Shown: positions 1-7,292 of the stretch, one piece after another
How the letters are laid out: every line of letters begins with the position of its first letter
How positions within the stretch are numbered: position 1 is the first letter of the stretch
Translations under genes and position numbers: made by a program
Notes under the pieces: generated by a model
Told to the model about the DNA's origin: nothing
Database searches by the model: none
What the model saw: only the letters and a program-made list of their open reading frames with translations
NCBI RefSeq assembly: GCF_000422885.1
Contig: NZ_AUGX01000012.1
Location: 62,001 to 126,000, forward strand
Direction: 5' to 3'
Length of the DNA: 64,000 nt
Source: Ottowia thiooxydans DSM 14619
GTDB lineage: Bacteria; Pseudomonadota; Gammaproteobacteria; Burkholderiales; Burkholderiaceae_C

Positions 1-507
1 GCGCACACGGGGTACTACACCGCTCAGCAAATCGTGCAACGCCTGCAAAATGAGGTGATCGCACCGGCTCGCGCACTGGGTTACAAACGGATCTGGATGG
101 CGGGCATTTCCCTGGGTGGTTACGGCTCGTTGCTGTTTGCCCTCGAACACACCGCCATGATCAATGGCGTGTTCGTCATGGCGCCATTCCTGGGCCGGCG
201 AGACTTGCCAGCAGCCATTCATAGCGCGGGCGGATTGGCCGCCTGGGATGCGCAGATGCCCAATGCCGATGCGCATGACCTGGCGCTTTGGCGCTGGTTG
301 CGAGCGTATGCATCGTCTCCAGGTGAGCGCATGCCTCTCTACCTGGGCTATGGAGAGAGCGACCGATTCGCCTTCAGCCACCGCCTTTTGGCGGCCGGTC
401 TGCCTACCGAGCGGGTGTTCGTGACCCCAGGCGGTCACCAATGGGCGCCATGGCTGAAGCTTTGGCAACGCTTCCTGGATCTCAGACCTTGGGAATCACC
501 CGGTTGA
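1..507 (+). CDS. alpha/beta hydrolase, 5' end cut by window edge
   Basis: The reading frame is open from base 1 and ends in TGA at 505-507, so the N-terminus lies outside the window. The visible part carries a serine-hydrolase nucleophile elbow (GISLGG), a later acidic candidate in GYGESDRF and a C-terminal histidine in TPGGHQW, in the order expected of the Ser-Asp-His triad of the alpha/beta hydrolase fold. No signal peptide can be judged. The substrate cannot be inferred. The gene is followed by a long palindrome rather than by a co-directional partner, so it gives no operon clue. Confidence 0.75.
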   Translation, partial: AHTGYYTAQQIVQRLQNEVIAPARALGYKRIWMAGISLGGYGSLLFALEHTAMINGVFVMAPFLGRRDLPAAIHSAGGLAAWDAQMPNADAHDLALWRWLRAYASSPGERMPLYLGYGESDRFAFSHRLLAAGLPTERVFVTPGGHQWAPWLKLWQRFLDLRPWESPG

Positions 508-536
508 ACGTGTGCGGATTCCGTCTTAGGATGCTA

Positions 537-594
537 GGGCGTGTTCACACTAAATTCACCCCGGCGCGGGGGTGAATTTAGTGTGAACACGCCC
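537..594. repeat. 58-bp perfect palindrome flanked by TA, MITE-like
   Basis: Two 26-bp arms (537-562 and 569-594) are exact reverse complements around the 6-base centre GGCGCG. The outer sequence is GGGCGTGTTCACAC and each side is flanked by TA (535-536 and 595-596). If CTAG is counted, the symmetry runs from 534 to 597. There is no T-tract, so a classical terminator is not obvious, although the hairpin would be very stable. Two inverted ends joined head to head with a TA duplication suggest a minimal non-autonomous derivative of a TA-targeting insertion sequence; that origin is inferred. Confidence 0.7.
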
Positions 595-631
595 TAGTGT
601 CTAAGCACCCACTCAAACAGGGAAGCGCCAC

Positions 632-1156
632 ATGAAAACCTTGGTCGATCAATTGGCAAACTACGCCGCCTATCACCGGGAGCGCCGCAACATTGCCACC
701 CATTTCGTGGGCATTCCCATGATCGTTTTAGCCGTGCAGGTGTTGCTGGCACGCCCTACTTTGATGCTGGGCCCTCTGCCGCTGACGCTTGCCTTTGCGG
801 CCAGCGTTCTGACTGCGCTGTATTACCTCCGACTCGACAAGCCCCTGGGATTGCTCATGGCTGGCTGCCTATTCATTGGTTTGCTGGTGGCAGAAGCAGC
901 CGCCCGCCAGAGCACCGCTACGTGGCTCTGGATTGGCGTGGGCTTGTTTCTTGTGGGTTGGGTGATCCAGTTCGTAGGCCATATCTATGAAGGGCGCAAA
1001 CCCGCTTTTGTCGACGACATCATGGGCTTGGTGATTGGCCCCCTGTTCGTTGCCGCCGAATTGTTGTTTCTCCTCGGTTTCCGTCGCCAGCTGCAGGAAG
1101 AGATCGAGGCACGTGTGGGCCCTACCCGTTTGGGAGCAGCCACCGCCGCGCACTAG
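632..1156 (+). CDS. Mpo1-like (DUF962) membrane protein
   Basis: The 174-residue protein begins with a YAAYHRERRNIATHFVGIP segment and later has a GHIYEGRKPAF segment, the conserved histidine-containing blocks of the DUF962/Mpo1 family. Several hydrophobic stretches between them (about residues 28-65, 70-88 and 95-118) indicate a multi-pass inner-membrane protein. The yeast homologue Mpo1 is an iron-dependent dioxygenase acting on 2-hydroxy fatty acids; activity of bacterial members is inferred. A GGGAAG ribosome-binding site precedes the ATG. It stands alone between the palindrome and the aldehyde dehydrogenase gene. Confidence 0.8.
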   Translation: MKTLVDQLANYAAYHRERRNIATHFVGIPMIVLAVQVLLARPTLMLGPLPLTLAFAASVLTALYYLRLDKPLGLLMAGCLFIGLLVAEAAARQSTATWLWIGVGLFLVGWVIQFVGHIYEGRKPAFVDDIMGLVIGPLFVAAELLFLLGFRRQLQEEIEARVGPTRLGAATAAH

Positions 1157-1237
1157 GATGGCTGGGAGCGTGGAGGAGGTAAATATTCTCCAAGCACTTT
1201 CCAAAGGTCTGAAACACGCGAGAGCATCCAGCGCACA

Positions 1238-2680
1238 ATGGCTGACATGCAGCTCAACTTCATTCATAACAGCGCCATCGCCTCGCTTTCGGGCCAAACC
1301 CTGCAGGTGATCGATCCATCGGATGGTCAGCCCTTCGATGAGATTCAGCGCAGCGATGAACGCGACGTTGACGCAGCTGTACGCGCCGCACGCCAATGCT
1401 TCGAGGGACCCTGGAGCGCCCTGTCTGCAGCCGCACGCGGGCGCCTGCTGACAGCGCTTTCAAACAAGATCCTGGAAAATGTCGAAGAGCTGGCGGCACT
1501 TGAGCAACGCGACTGCGGAAAACCCACCACTCAGGCTCGTGCAGACGCCACCGCCCTGGCCCGTTACTTTGAGTTCTATGCAGGTGCTTGCGACAAGCTG
1601 CACGGCGAAACTCTGCCCTACCAAGCGGGCTACAGCGTTTTCACCTGGCGCGAACCGCATGGGGTCACGGGGCACATCATCCCCTGGAATTACCCGATGC
1701 AGATCTTCGGGCGCAGCGTGGGCGGTGCGCTGGCGGCGGGCAATTGCTGCGTGGTCAAACCATCAGAGGACGCATGCCTGAGCGTCATCCGGGTGGCACA
1801 ACTGGCCGCCGAGGTAGGCTTCCCTGCTGGCGCGATCAATATAGTTACTGGCTATGGGCATGAGGTGGGCAATGCGCTGGCGCGTCATCCGGGAATAGAC
1901 CACATCAGCTTTACCGGGAGCCCCAGCGTGGGTACCCTTATCCAGCAGGCAGCCGCTGAAAGGCACTGCCCGGTGACGCTGGAGCTTGGGGGCAAGAGCC
2001 CCCAGATCATCTTCGCCGATGCCGATCTGGACGCCGCCATCCCGGTGGTTATCAATGCGATCGTGCAAAACGCCGGGCAGACATGCTCGGCCGGTTCCCG
2101 CGTGCTGATCGAACAAGCCATCTATGAAAAAGTGCTCGGCCGCTTGTGCCAGGCATTTGAAGCGCTGCGAGTGGGCCCGGCAGCGATGGATTTAGACGTG
2201 GGCCCGCTGATCCGTCAGACCCAACAGCAACGCGTATGGGATTTTCTAAGCGATGCCCAAGCTGCGGGCATTCCGCTGGTGGCGCAGGGCGTAGTCGTGG
2301 AGCAGGCGCCTGAATCGGGGTTTTATCAGGCACCCGTTCTGCTGGCCGATGTACCGGTCACGCATAGGCTGGCGCAAGAAGAAGTGTTCGGCCCCGTGCT
2401 TTCAGCCATGTCATTCAAGGACGAAAGTCATGCAGTGGAGCTGGCGAATGCAACCCGTTTTGGCCTCGTGGCCGGCGTATGGACAGCAGACGGTGGGCGC
2501 CAATTTCGCATGGCACGCAAGGTGCGAAGCGGCCAAGTGTTCATCAACAACTACGGCGCTGGTGGTGGGGTGGAACTGCCTTTTGGCGGCGTTAAATCAT
2601 CCGGGTATGGACGCGAGAAGGGACTGGAAGCGCTCCATGGGTTCACCACTCTGAAAACCGTGGCCATCAAGCATGATTAG
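1238..2680 (+). CDS. NAD(P)-dependent aldehyde dehydrogenase
   Basis: A full-length (480 aa) ALDH-superfamily enzyme that oxidises an aldehyde to the acid with NAD(P). The general base Glu249 sits in VTLELGGKSPQ and the nucleophile Cys283 in NAGQTCSAGSRVL. The N-terminal half has the PWNYPM and FTGSPSVGT blocks that form the dinucleotide-binding fold. No strong Shine-Dalgarno is visible before the ATG at 1238; a second ATG three codons later is possible. An SDR dehydrogenase gene follows 98 bp downstream on the same strand, consistent with a two-step alcohol/aldehyde oxidation, but the substrate is unknown. Confidence 0.9.
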   Translation: MADMQLNFIHNSAIASLSGQTLQVIDPSDGQPFDEIQRSDERDVDAAVRAARQCFEGPWSALSAAARGRLLTALSNKILENVEELAALEQRDCGKPTTQARADATALARYFEFYAGACDKLHGETLPYQAGYSVFTWREPHGVTGHIIPWNYPMQIFGRSVGGALAAGNCCVVKPSEDACLSVIRVAQLAAEVGFPAGAINIVTGYGHEVGNALARHPGIDHISFTGSPSVGTLIQQAAAERHCPVTLELGGKSPQIIFADADLDAAIPVVINAIVQNAGQTCSAGSRVLIEQAIYEKVLGRLCQAFEALRVGPAAMDLDVGPLIRQTQQQRVWDFLSDAQAAGIPLVAQGVVVEQAPESGFYQAPVLLADVPVTHRLAQEEVFGPVLSAMSFKDESHAVELANATRFGLVAGVWTADGGRQFRMARKVRSGQVFINNYGAGGGVELPFGGVKSSGYGREKGLEALHGFTTLKTVAIKHD

Positions 2681-2778
2681 TTCTGAAAACGAATTCATAA
2701 ACTGAGACGGTGTGAACGCCCAAGGCGTTTGCAGCACCCCACCCCGCATTCCATCCCTTTTTCAACGAGGTCCACATC

Positions 2779-3540
2779 GTGCGCGTTTCAGGAAAATCCA
2801 TCATCGTCACAGGAGCAGGTAGCGGCATTGGCAGGGGCATTGCCGAGCGGCTGGCTGAGGAAGGTGCAAGCCTGATCGTTAATGACATCGATGCCCAACT
2901 AGGCGAGCAAGTCGCCGCGGCCATCCGTGCCGCAGGGGGTCAAGCCGCATTCGTGGCTGCTGACGTGACCCAAGGCGCACAGATGCAGGCGCTGATAGCT
3001 GCCACGCTCCAGCTCAATAGCAAGCTTGATGCCATGATCAACAACGCCGGCTGGACCCATCGCAACCGCCCTATGCTGGAGGTGAGCGAAGCCGATTTCG
3101 ACAAGGTCTATGCCGTCAACATGAAGAGCATTTATTGGAGTGCCATCCATGCCGTGCCAGCGATGAAAAAGACCGGTGGTGGCAGCTTCATCAATATTGC
3201 GAGCACTGCGGGAGTCAGGCCACGCCCAGGCCTTACCTGGTACAACGGCAGCAAGGCGGCTGTGATCGTTACATCAAAATCGATGGCCGCTGAGCTGGGC
3301 CCGGACAACATTCGCGTCAATTGCATCAACCCCGTGTTCAACCCCAATACCGGGCTTTCAGCCGAGTTTGCTGGTGGGCCTCTGGATGAAGCTCGGCGGG
3401 GCAAATTCCTGTCGACTATTCCTCTAGGGCGCTTCTCCACGGCGCTGGATGTGGCGAATGCGGCACTCTATCTCGCGAGCGATGAGGCTGCGTTTATTAG
3501 CGGCGTGTGCATTGAGGTGGATGGCGCGCGTTGCGTGTAA
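2779..3540 (+). CDS. SDR family NAD(P)-dependent oxidoreductase
   Basis: A classical short-chain dehydrogenase of 253 residues. It has the cofactor motif GAGSGIGRG near the N-terminus, the NNAG structural motif, and the catalytic pair Tyr155/Lys159 in YNGSK with a serine a little upstream (INIAST). It starts at a GTG preceded by an AACGAGG ribosome-binding site. The C-terminal LASDEAAFISG block is typical of FabG-like members. It probably acts with the preceding aldehyde dehydrogenase, but the family is too broad for a substrate call. Confidence 0.88.
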   Translation: MRVSGKSIIVTGAGSGIGRGIAERLAEEGASLIVNDIDAQLGEQVAAAIRAAGGQAAFVAADVTQGAQMQALIAATLQLNSKLDAMINNAGWTHRNRPMLEVSEADFDKVYAVNMKSIYWSAIHAVPAMKKTGGGSFINIASTAGVRPRPGLTWYNGSKAAVIVTSKSMAAELGPDNIRVNCINPVFNPNTGLSAEFAGGPLDEARRGKFLSTIPLGRFSTALDVANAALYLASDEAAFISGVCIEVDGARCV

Positions 3541-3565
3541 AGCCAAGCCATTCAGAGTCTTGAAT

Positions 3566-3593
3566 TTATTCTTTCCCAATAGGGAAAGAATAA
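3566..3593 (+). terminator. possible terminator hairpin after the SDR gene
   Basis: A perfect 12-bp inverted repeat (TTATTCTTTCCC, loop AATA, GGGAAAGAATAA) lies 25 bp after the SDR stop codon. The stem is rather AT-rich and no clean T-run follows, so termination strength is uncertain. Confidence 0.4.
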
Positions 3594-3742
3594 TACCCAA
3601 AGGCCGAGCGCAGCTATGGCCCGAACGGGTATCCCACCCCTCTGACCGCGCTGACAAGCGAAGATCGAGGGGCCGGCCATCCCATGAGCAGAAGACAGTA
3701 ATCAAGCGCCTCGAACAAACCACCGCCGCTTGCCCCCATCCC

Positions 3743-3854
3743 CACCTTCCCCCAGCGGGGGAAGGTGTAAACCAGCTCACAGCCTCGGGTTCTGAGACTC
3801 ACGTCGGCAGGCGCGCCTGCATCGGCCTCTCCCAGAGGGGGAGGAAGTAAACCA
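3743..3854. repeat. pair of REP-like hairpins with a shared GTAAACCA tail
   Basis: The first hairpin (3743-3767) pairs CACCTTCCCCC with GGGGGAAGGTG around AGC and is followed by GTAAACCA. The second (3826-3844) pairs CCTCTCCC with GGGGGAGG around AGA and is followed by AAGTAAACCA. The same architecture and the same tail in both copies, in the same orientation, suggest a dispersed palindromic repeat family. They fill the 330-bp gap between the converging SDR and redoxin genes, in which no gene was seen, and may also stop transcription. Confidence 0.5.
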
Positions 3855-3872
3855 CCCTGAATGCAATAAAAA

Positions 3873-4379
3873 TCAAATCCAACGCGCCAGCTGCTCCACA
3901 TCCTCCGGAAACAACTGCCCCTTCTCCGTCTGCGCCACCCGACCATCCTTCCCAACCACGATAGTCACCGGCAGACCCTCGGGCTTAGGGTACAGGCGAG
4001 CATCCGCTGGACTCAACCAAGCCGCCGGAAAGGTATAGCCCTTTTTCTTCAGGTAAGCAGTAGCCTCTTCAGGCTTTTTGTCGATCGACAAAGCGAGTAT
4101 CTGCAAGCCACGCCCCCGCTGCGCATCCCAAAGTTTTTGCATCTCTGGACTCTGCATAGCGCAGAACGGGCACCAACTGGCCCACCAATACAAGACCAGT
4201 ACCTTCCCCTGTGCCTGCGCAGGCTCAAAGCGCCCACCATCCAGCAAGGGCACAGCCCCTAGGCGGAGCACCGTACCCGTCGCGGGCATGGGAGCCGCTA
4301 CCGGCTTCTGCCCTTGCACCGCGAGCGATGGCGCAGCGAGACAGGCTCCTTGAACAAAGCGGCGGCGAGATAAAGGCAT
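3873..4379 (-). CDS. TlpA-like thiol:disulfide redoxin, exported
   Basis: The protein has a thioredoxin-like fold with the redox site WCPFC preceded by the typical WWAS stretch, and a cis-proline-type segment EGLPVTIVVG near the C-terminus. The N-terminus, MPLSRRRFVQGACLAAP, resembles a twin-arginine signal, so it probably works outside the cytoplasm, reducing thiols of substrates such as cytochrome c maturation partners (inferred from the family). The ATG at 4379 was chosen because it puts the twin arginines close to the N-terminus; an in-frame ATG at 4400 adds seven residues. It is divergent from moaA. Confidence 0.82.
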   Translation of the reverse strand: MPLSRRRFVQGACLAAPSLAVQGQKPVAAPMPATGTVLRLGAVPLLDGGRFEPAQAQGKVLVLYWWASWCPFCAMQSPEMQKLWDAQRGRGLQILALSIDKKPEEATAYLKKKGYTFPAAWLSPADARLYPKPEGLPVTIVVGKDGRVAQTEKGQLFPEDVEQLARWI

Positions 4380-4480
4380 GGCAATCTTCAGGATGGTCAA
4401 CTAGGGCAATAGTACCGCCGACGCGCAACTTGACCTAGTTCATCACGGGTCAATGCGTAGTCGGGGATAATTGAGTCTGT

Positions 4481-5620
4481 ATGGCTGAACGCGTGATCCC
4501 ACTGATAGACCAGCGCAGCCGGCCTCTTGATGTGCCGCGCGCGGCACAGCCGTTTCTTGCACCCGGGCATTTGGTCGACACTCGAGGCCGTCCACTGCGC
4601 GATCTGCGCATCAGCGTGACAGACCGCTGCAACTTCCGCTGTAGCTATTGCATGCCTAAGGAGGTGTTCGACAAGAACCACCAATACCTGCCGCATGCCA
4701 GCCTGCTCACTTTCGAAGAAATCACTCGCCTGGCACGGCTATTCATTGGCCAGGGTGTACGAAAGCTGCGGCTAACCGGCGGCGAGCCGCTTCTGCGCAA
4801 AGGCCTGGAAGCGCTTATCGAGCAGTTGGCCACATTGCAAACACTCGAGGGGGATCCTCTCGACATCACGCTGACCACCAACGGCGCCCTCCTACAGCGC
4901 AAAGCCAAGGCCCTGAAGGCAGCTGGCCTGAACCGGGTCACCATTAGCCTCGATGCGTTGGATGACACTGTGTTCCGCCGCATGAATGACGTCGATTTTC
5001 CAGTGGCCGATGTGTTGGCCGGGATCGACGCAGCCAGCGCGGCAGGCCTTGATCGGATCAAGGTGAACATGGTGGTCAAGCGCGGCACCAATGATCACCA
5101 GATTTTGCCCATGGCACGGCACTTTCGCGGCACGGGCATCACGCTGCGCTTTATAGAGTACATGGACGTCGGCGCCACCAATGGCTGGCGAATGGATGAG
5201 GTGCTGCCTTCGTCGGAGGTGGTGCGCCAACTTCAATCAGAATTTGCGTTGATCCCTCTGGAGCCCACTACCACTGGCGAGACCGCGGAACGCTGGGGAT
5301 ACGCTGGCTTGGATGGCAAATACGACCCAGCTCTAGGAGAGATTGGCGTGATCAGCAGTGTCACCCATGCTTTTTGCGGTGACTGCAACCGCGCCCGGCT
5401 TTCGACCGAAGGAAGCGTGTACCTCTGCCTCTTCGCTGGCCAGGGATACGACCTGCGTTCCATGCTGCGCGGCGGCGCAAGCGACGATGAAATTCAAGAG
5501 GCTATTTCAGCCATCTGGCAAGGACGCACCGACCGCTACAGCGAGTTGCGGGCCAGTCTGCCGGAAAAATCACCGCAGAAAAGCTCTCGGCGAGTGGAGA
5601 TGAGCTATATCGGCGGTTAA
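4481..5620 (+). CDS. moaA: GTP 3',8-cyclase MoaA
   Basis: This radical-SAM enzyme starts molybdenum cofactor synthesis by converting GTP to 3',8-cyclo-GTP (with MoaC then giving cPMP). The SAM-binding [4Fe-4S] cluster ligands are Cys50, Cys54 and Cys57 in CNFRCSYCM. The second, GTP-binding cluster is held by Cys299, Cys302 (CGDC) and Cys316. The protein ends in the conserved diglycine (YIGG). At 379 residues it is slightly longer than usual because of an N-terminal extension of about 35 residues before the core. It heads a unit with a mobA remnant and moeA. Confidence 0.96.
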   Translation: MAERVIPLIDQRSRPLDVPRAAQPFLAPGHLVDTRGRPLRDLRISVTDRCNFRCSYCMPKEVFDKNHQYLPHASLLTFEEITRLARLFIGQGVRKLRLTGGEPLLRKGLEALIEQLATLQTLEGDPLDITLTTNGALLQRKAKALKAAGLNRVTISLDALDDTVFRRMNDVDFPVADVLAGIDAASAAGLDRIKVNMVVKRGTNDHQILPMARHFRGTGITLRFIEYMDVGATNGWRMDEVLPSSEVVRQLQSEFALIPLEPTTTGETAERWGYAGLDGKYDPALGEIGVISSVTHAFCGDCNRARLSTEGSVYLCLFAGQGYDLRSMLRGGASDDEIQEAISAIWQGRTDRYSELRASLPEKSPQKSSRRVEMSYIGG

Positions 5621-5653
5621 GCCTCGAAGCGGCTGCTGGCAGTTGGTGATCCC

Positions 5654-5791
5654 ATGAGCTCTCCTTTCCTTTCTATGAGTAAACCCGGCTTGCCTGACTC
5701 TGCCGCGCCTATCGCTAAAAATATCTCCGGGCGTGTGCTTGTGCCCGGCCATACGCTGGCAGAGTTGCAGTGGTGGGAGAAGATGCCTTGA
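5654..5791 (+). pseudogene. mobA: probable internally deleted mobA remnant
   Basis: A 45-codon frame lies in the moaA-moeA gap, where many Burkholderiales carry mobA (molybdenum cofactor guanylyltransferase, about 200 residues). Its start, through KNISGRVL, resembles the N-terminal strand of MobA just before the GTP-binding LAGG loop. Its end, HTLAELQWWEKMP, resembles the C-terminal NTLAEL tail of MobA. The nucleotide-binding loop and the whole catalytic middle are absent. The frame ends in TGA overlapping the TTG start proposed for moeA, as an intact mobA might. The identity is inferred from short similarities and gene position; an unrelated small ORF remains possible. Confidence 0.45.
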
Positions 5792-7107
5792 GCAAGAGCA
5801 TTTCGCAAATCGCGGCGGAACTACAGGGTTACGACCCGCACGCGCTGACCACCGAACGCGTGAGCACGTTTTTGAGCGAATTGGTGGAGCCCGTCTTGGA
5901 GACGGAGCAAGTAGAGTTGTTCGACGCCCTCGGCCGCGTGCTGGCCGAAGACATCATTTCCCCCCTGAGTGTGCCTCCGCACGACAATTCCGCCATGGAT
6001 GGGTTCGCCTTCCACGGCTCGGAGTTGCAACCCGGCCTGCCTCTGAATCTTTGCATAGTGGGCACCGCCTTGGCCGGAAAGGTTTGGCAAGGCACAGTTC
6101 ACGTTGGGGAATGCGTGAAAATCATGACTGGCGCTGTCATGCCGCCGGGCCTGGATACCGTGGTGCCCCAGGAATTCACGCGGACTGAAGGCCACACCAT
6201 CAGCATTCCTGCTGACCTTCTCAAGGCTGGCGATAATCGCCGCCTTCGCGGTGAGGACCTCATGGCCGGCAAGGCGGCCCTCCAGCAAGGCGAGCGCCTG
6301 GGCCCTGCAGCGCTGGGGCTGCTGGCCAGCTTGGGGCTACGCAACGTACGGGTTCATAGGCGCGTACGTGTCGCCTACTTCTCCACTGGTGACGAGATCC
6401 TCTCCGCAGGAGACGCACCGCGCGAAGGTGCTGTATACGACAGCAATCGATACACCGTCTTTGGCATGCTCAAGCAACTGGGCTGCGAGGTGATCGATCT
6501 TGGAGTTGTCCGAGACGACCCCGCTCTGCTCGAAGCTGCGTTTACTCAGGTTGCGGCCCGCGCCGACGCCGTGATCACCAGCGGCGGTGTTAGTACCGGC
6601 GAAGCCGATCACACACGCGCCATGATGAAAAAACTTGGCGACGTCGCTTTCTGGCGCATAGCCATGCGACCCGGTCGCCCAATGGCCGTGGGACACATCT
6701 CTACAGGCTGTGAAGACAGACAAGCAGATGGAGTAGGCCAAATTCCTTCACCTTCAAGCGCGGTGCTTTTTGGTCTTCCCGGAAATCCGGTCGCTGTCAT
6801 GGTGACGTTCATCGCCTTCGTGCGCCCTGCCCTGCTGCGCATGATGGGCGCCAAGCCCGAAGCCTCTGTGTTGCTTCGGGCCGCAAGCGAACAAACCATC
6901 CGCAAGAAACCCGGCCGTACCGAATACCAGCGCTGCGTCGTGAGCCAACGCGCCGATGGTCACTTGAGCGTGCGAACCACAGGCAACCAAGGCTCCGGGG
7001 TGCTTTCATCCATGGTGCAAGCTAACGGCCTGATCGTGCTGGCACATGGGCAGCGTGATGTAGCGGCGGGCGAAGAGGTGAGCGTTCTGATGTTGAACGA
7101 GCTCTAG
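5788..7107 (+). CDS. moeA: molybdopterin molybdenumtransferase MoeA
   Basis: MoeA inserts molybdate into adenylylated molybdopterin to make the active cofactor. The MoCF-biosynthesis domain is clear (GDEILSAGDAPREGAVYDSN, ITSGGVSTGEADH), flanked by the MoeA N-terminal domains (DNSAMDGFAF) and the C-terminal beta domain. The TTG at 5788 is preferred because GGGAGAAG lies 7-8 bases upstream and it overlaps the preceding TGA; the frame also opens with GTG at 5770, adding six residues. An atypical internal segment around residues 305-320 (GCEDRQADGVGQIPSP) looks like a loop insertion. A strong terminator follows. Confidence 0.95.
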   Translation: MSKSISQIAAELQGYDPHALTTERVSTFLSELVEPVLETEQVELFDALGRVLAEDIISPLSVPPHDNSAMDGFAFHGSELQPGLPLNLCIVGTALAGKVWQGTVHVGECVKIMTGAVMPPGLDTVVPQEFTRTEGHTISIPADLLKAGDNRRLRGEDLMAGKAALQQGERLGPAALGLLASLGLRNVRVHRRVRVAYFSTGDEILSAGDAPREGAVYDSNRYTVFGMLKQLGCEVIDLGVVRDDPALLEAAFTQVAARADAVITSGGVSTGEADHTRAMMKKLGDVAFWRIAMRPGRPMAVGHISTGCEDRQADGVGQIPSPSSAVLFGLPGNPVAVMVTFIAFVRPALLRMMGAKPEASVLLRAASEQTIRKKPGRTEYQRCVVSQRADGHLSVRTTGNQGSGVLSSMVQANGLIVLAHGQRDVAAGEEVSVLMLNEL

Positions 7108-7214
7108 AAGCGTGGACGGCAGCAAGGGCGACGACTGCGACGCTCGGAACCCCTCTAGTACGCCAAACTGACGCTCAGAAGCCCCACGGAACAGTCAATT
7201 TCGCGGGATCAGAA

Positions 7215-7251
7215 AAGCAAAAAGCCCGGCAACTCGCCGGGCTTTTTGCTT
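7215..7251. terminator. bidirectional intrinsic terminator (moeA / DUF349 gene)
   Basis: A perfect 16-bp stem (AAGCAAAAAGCCCGGC and its complement) with loop AACTC. The GC-rich core is bordered by an A-run on one side and a T-run on the other. It sits between two converging genes and can stop transcription from both. Confidence 0.9.
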
Positions 7252-7292
7252 CCAGGGCACGAGGAAGTTTTTAACTTCCCCCCTGCTCTTGC

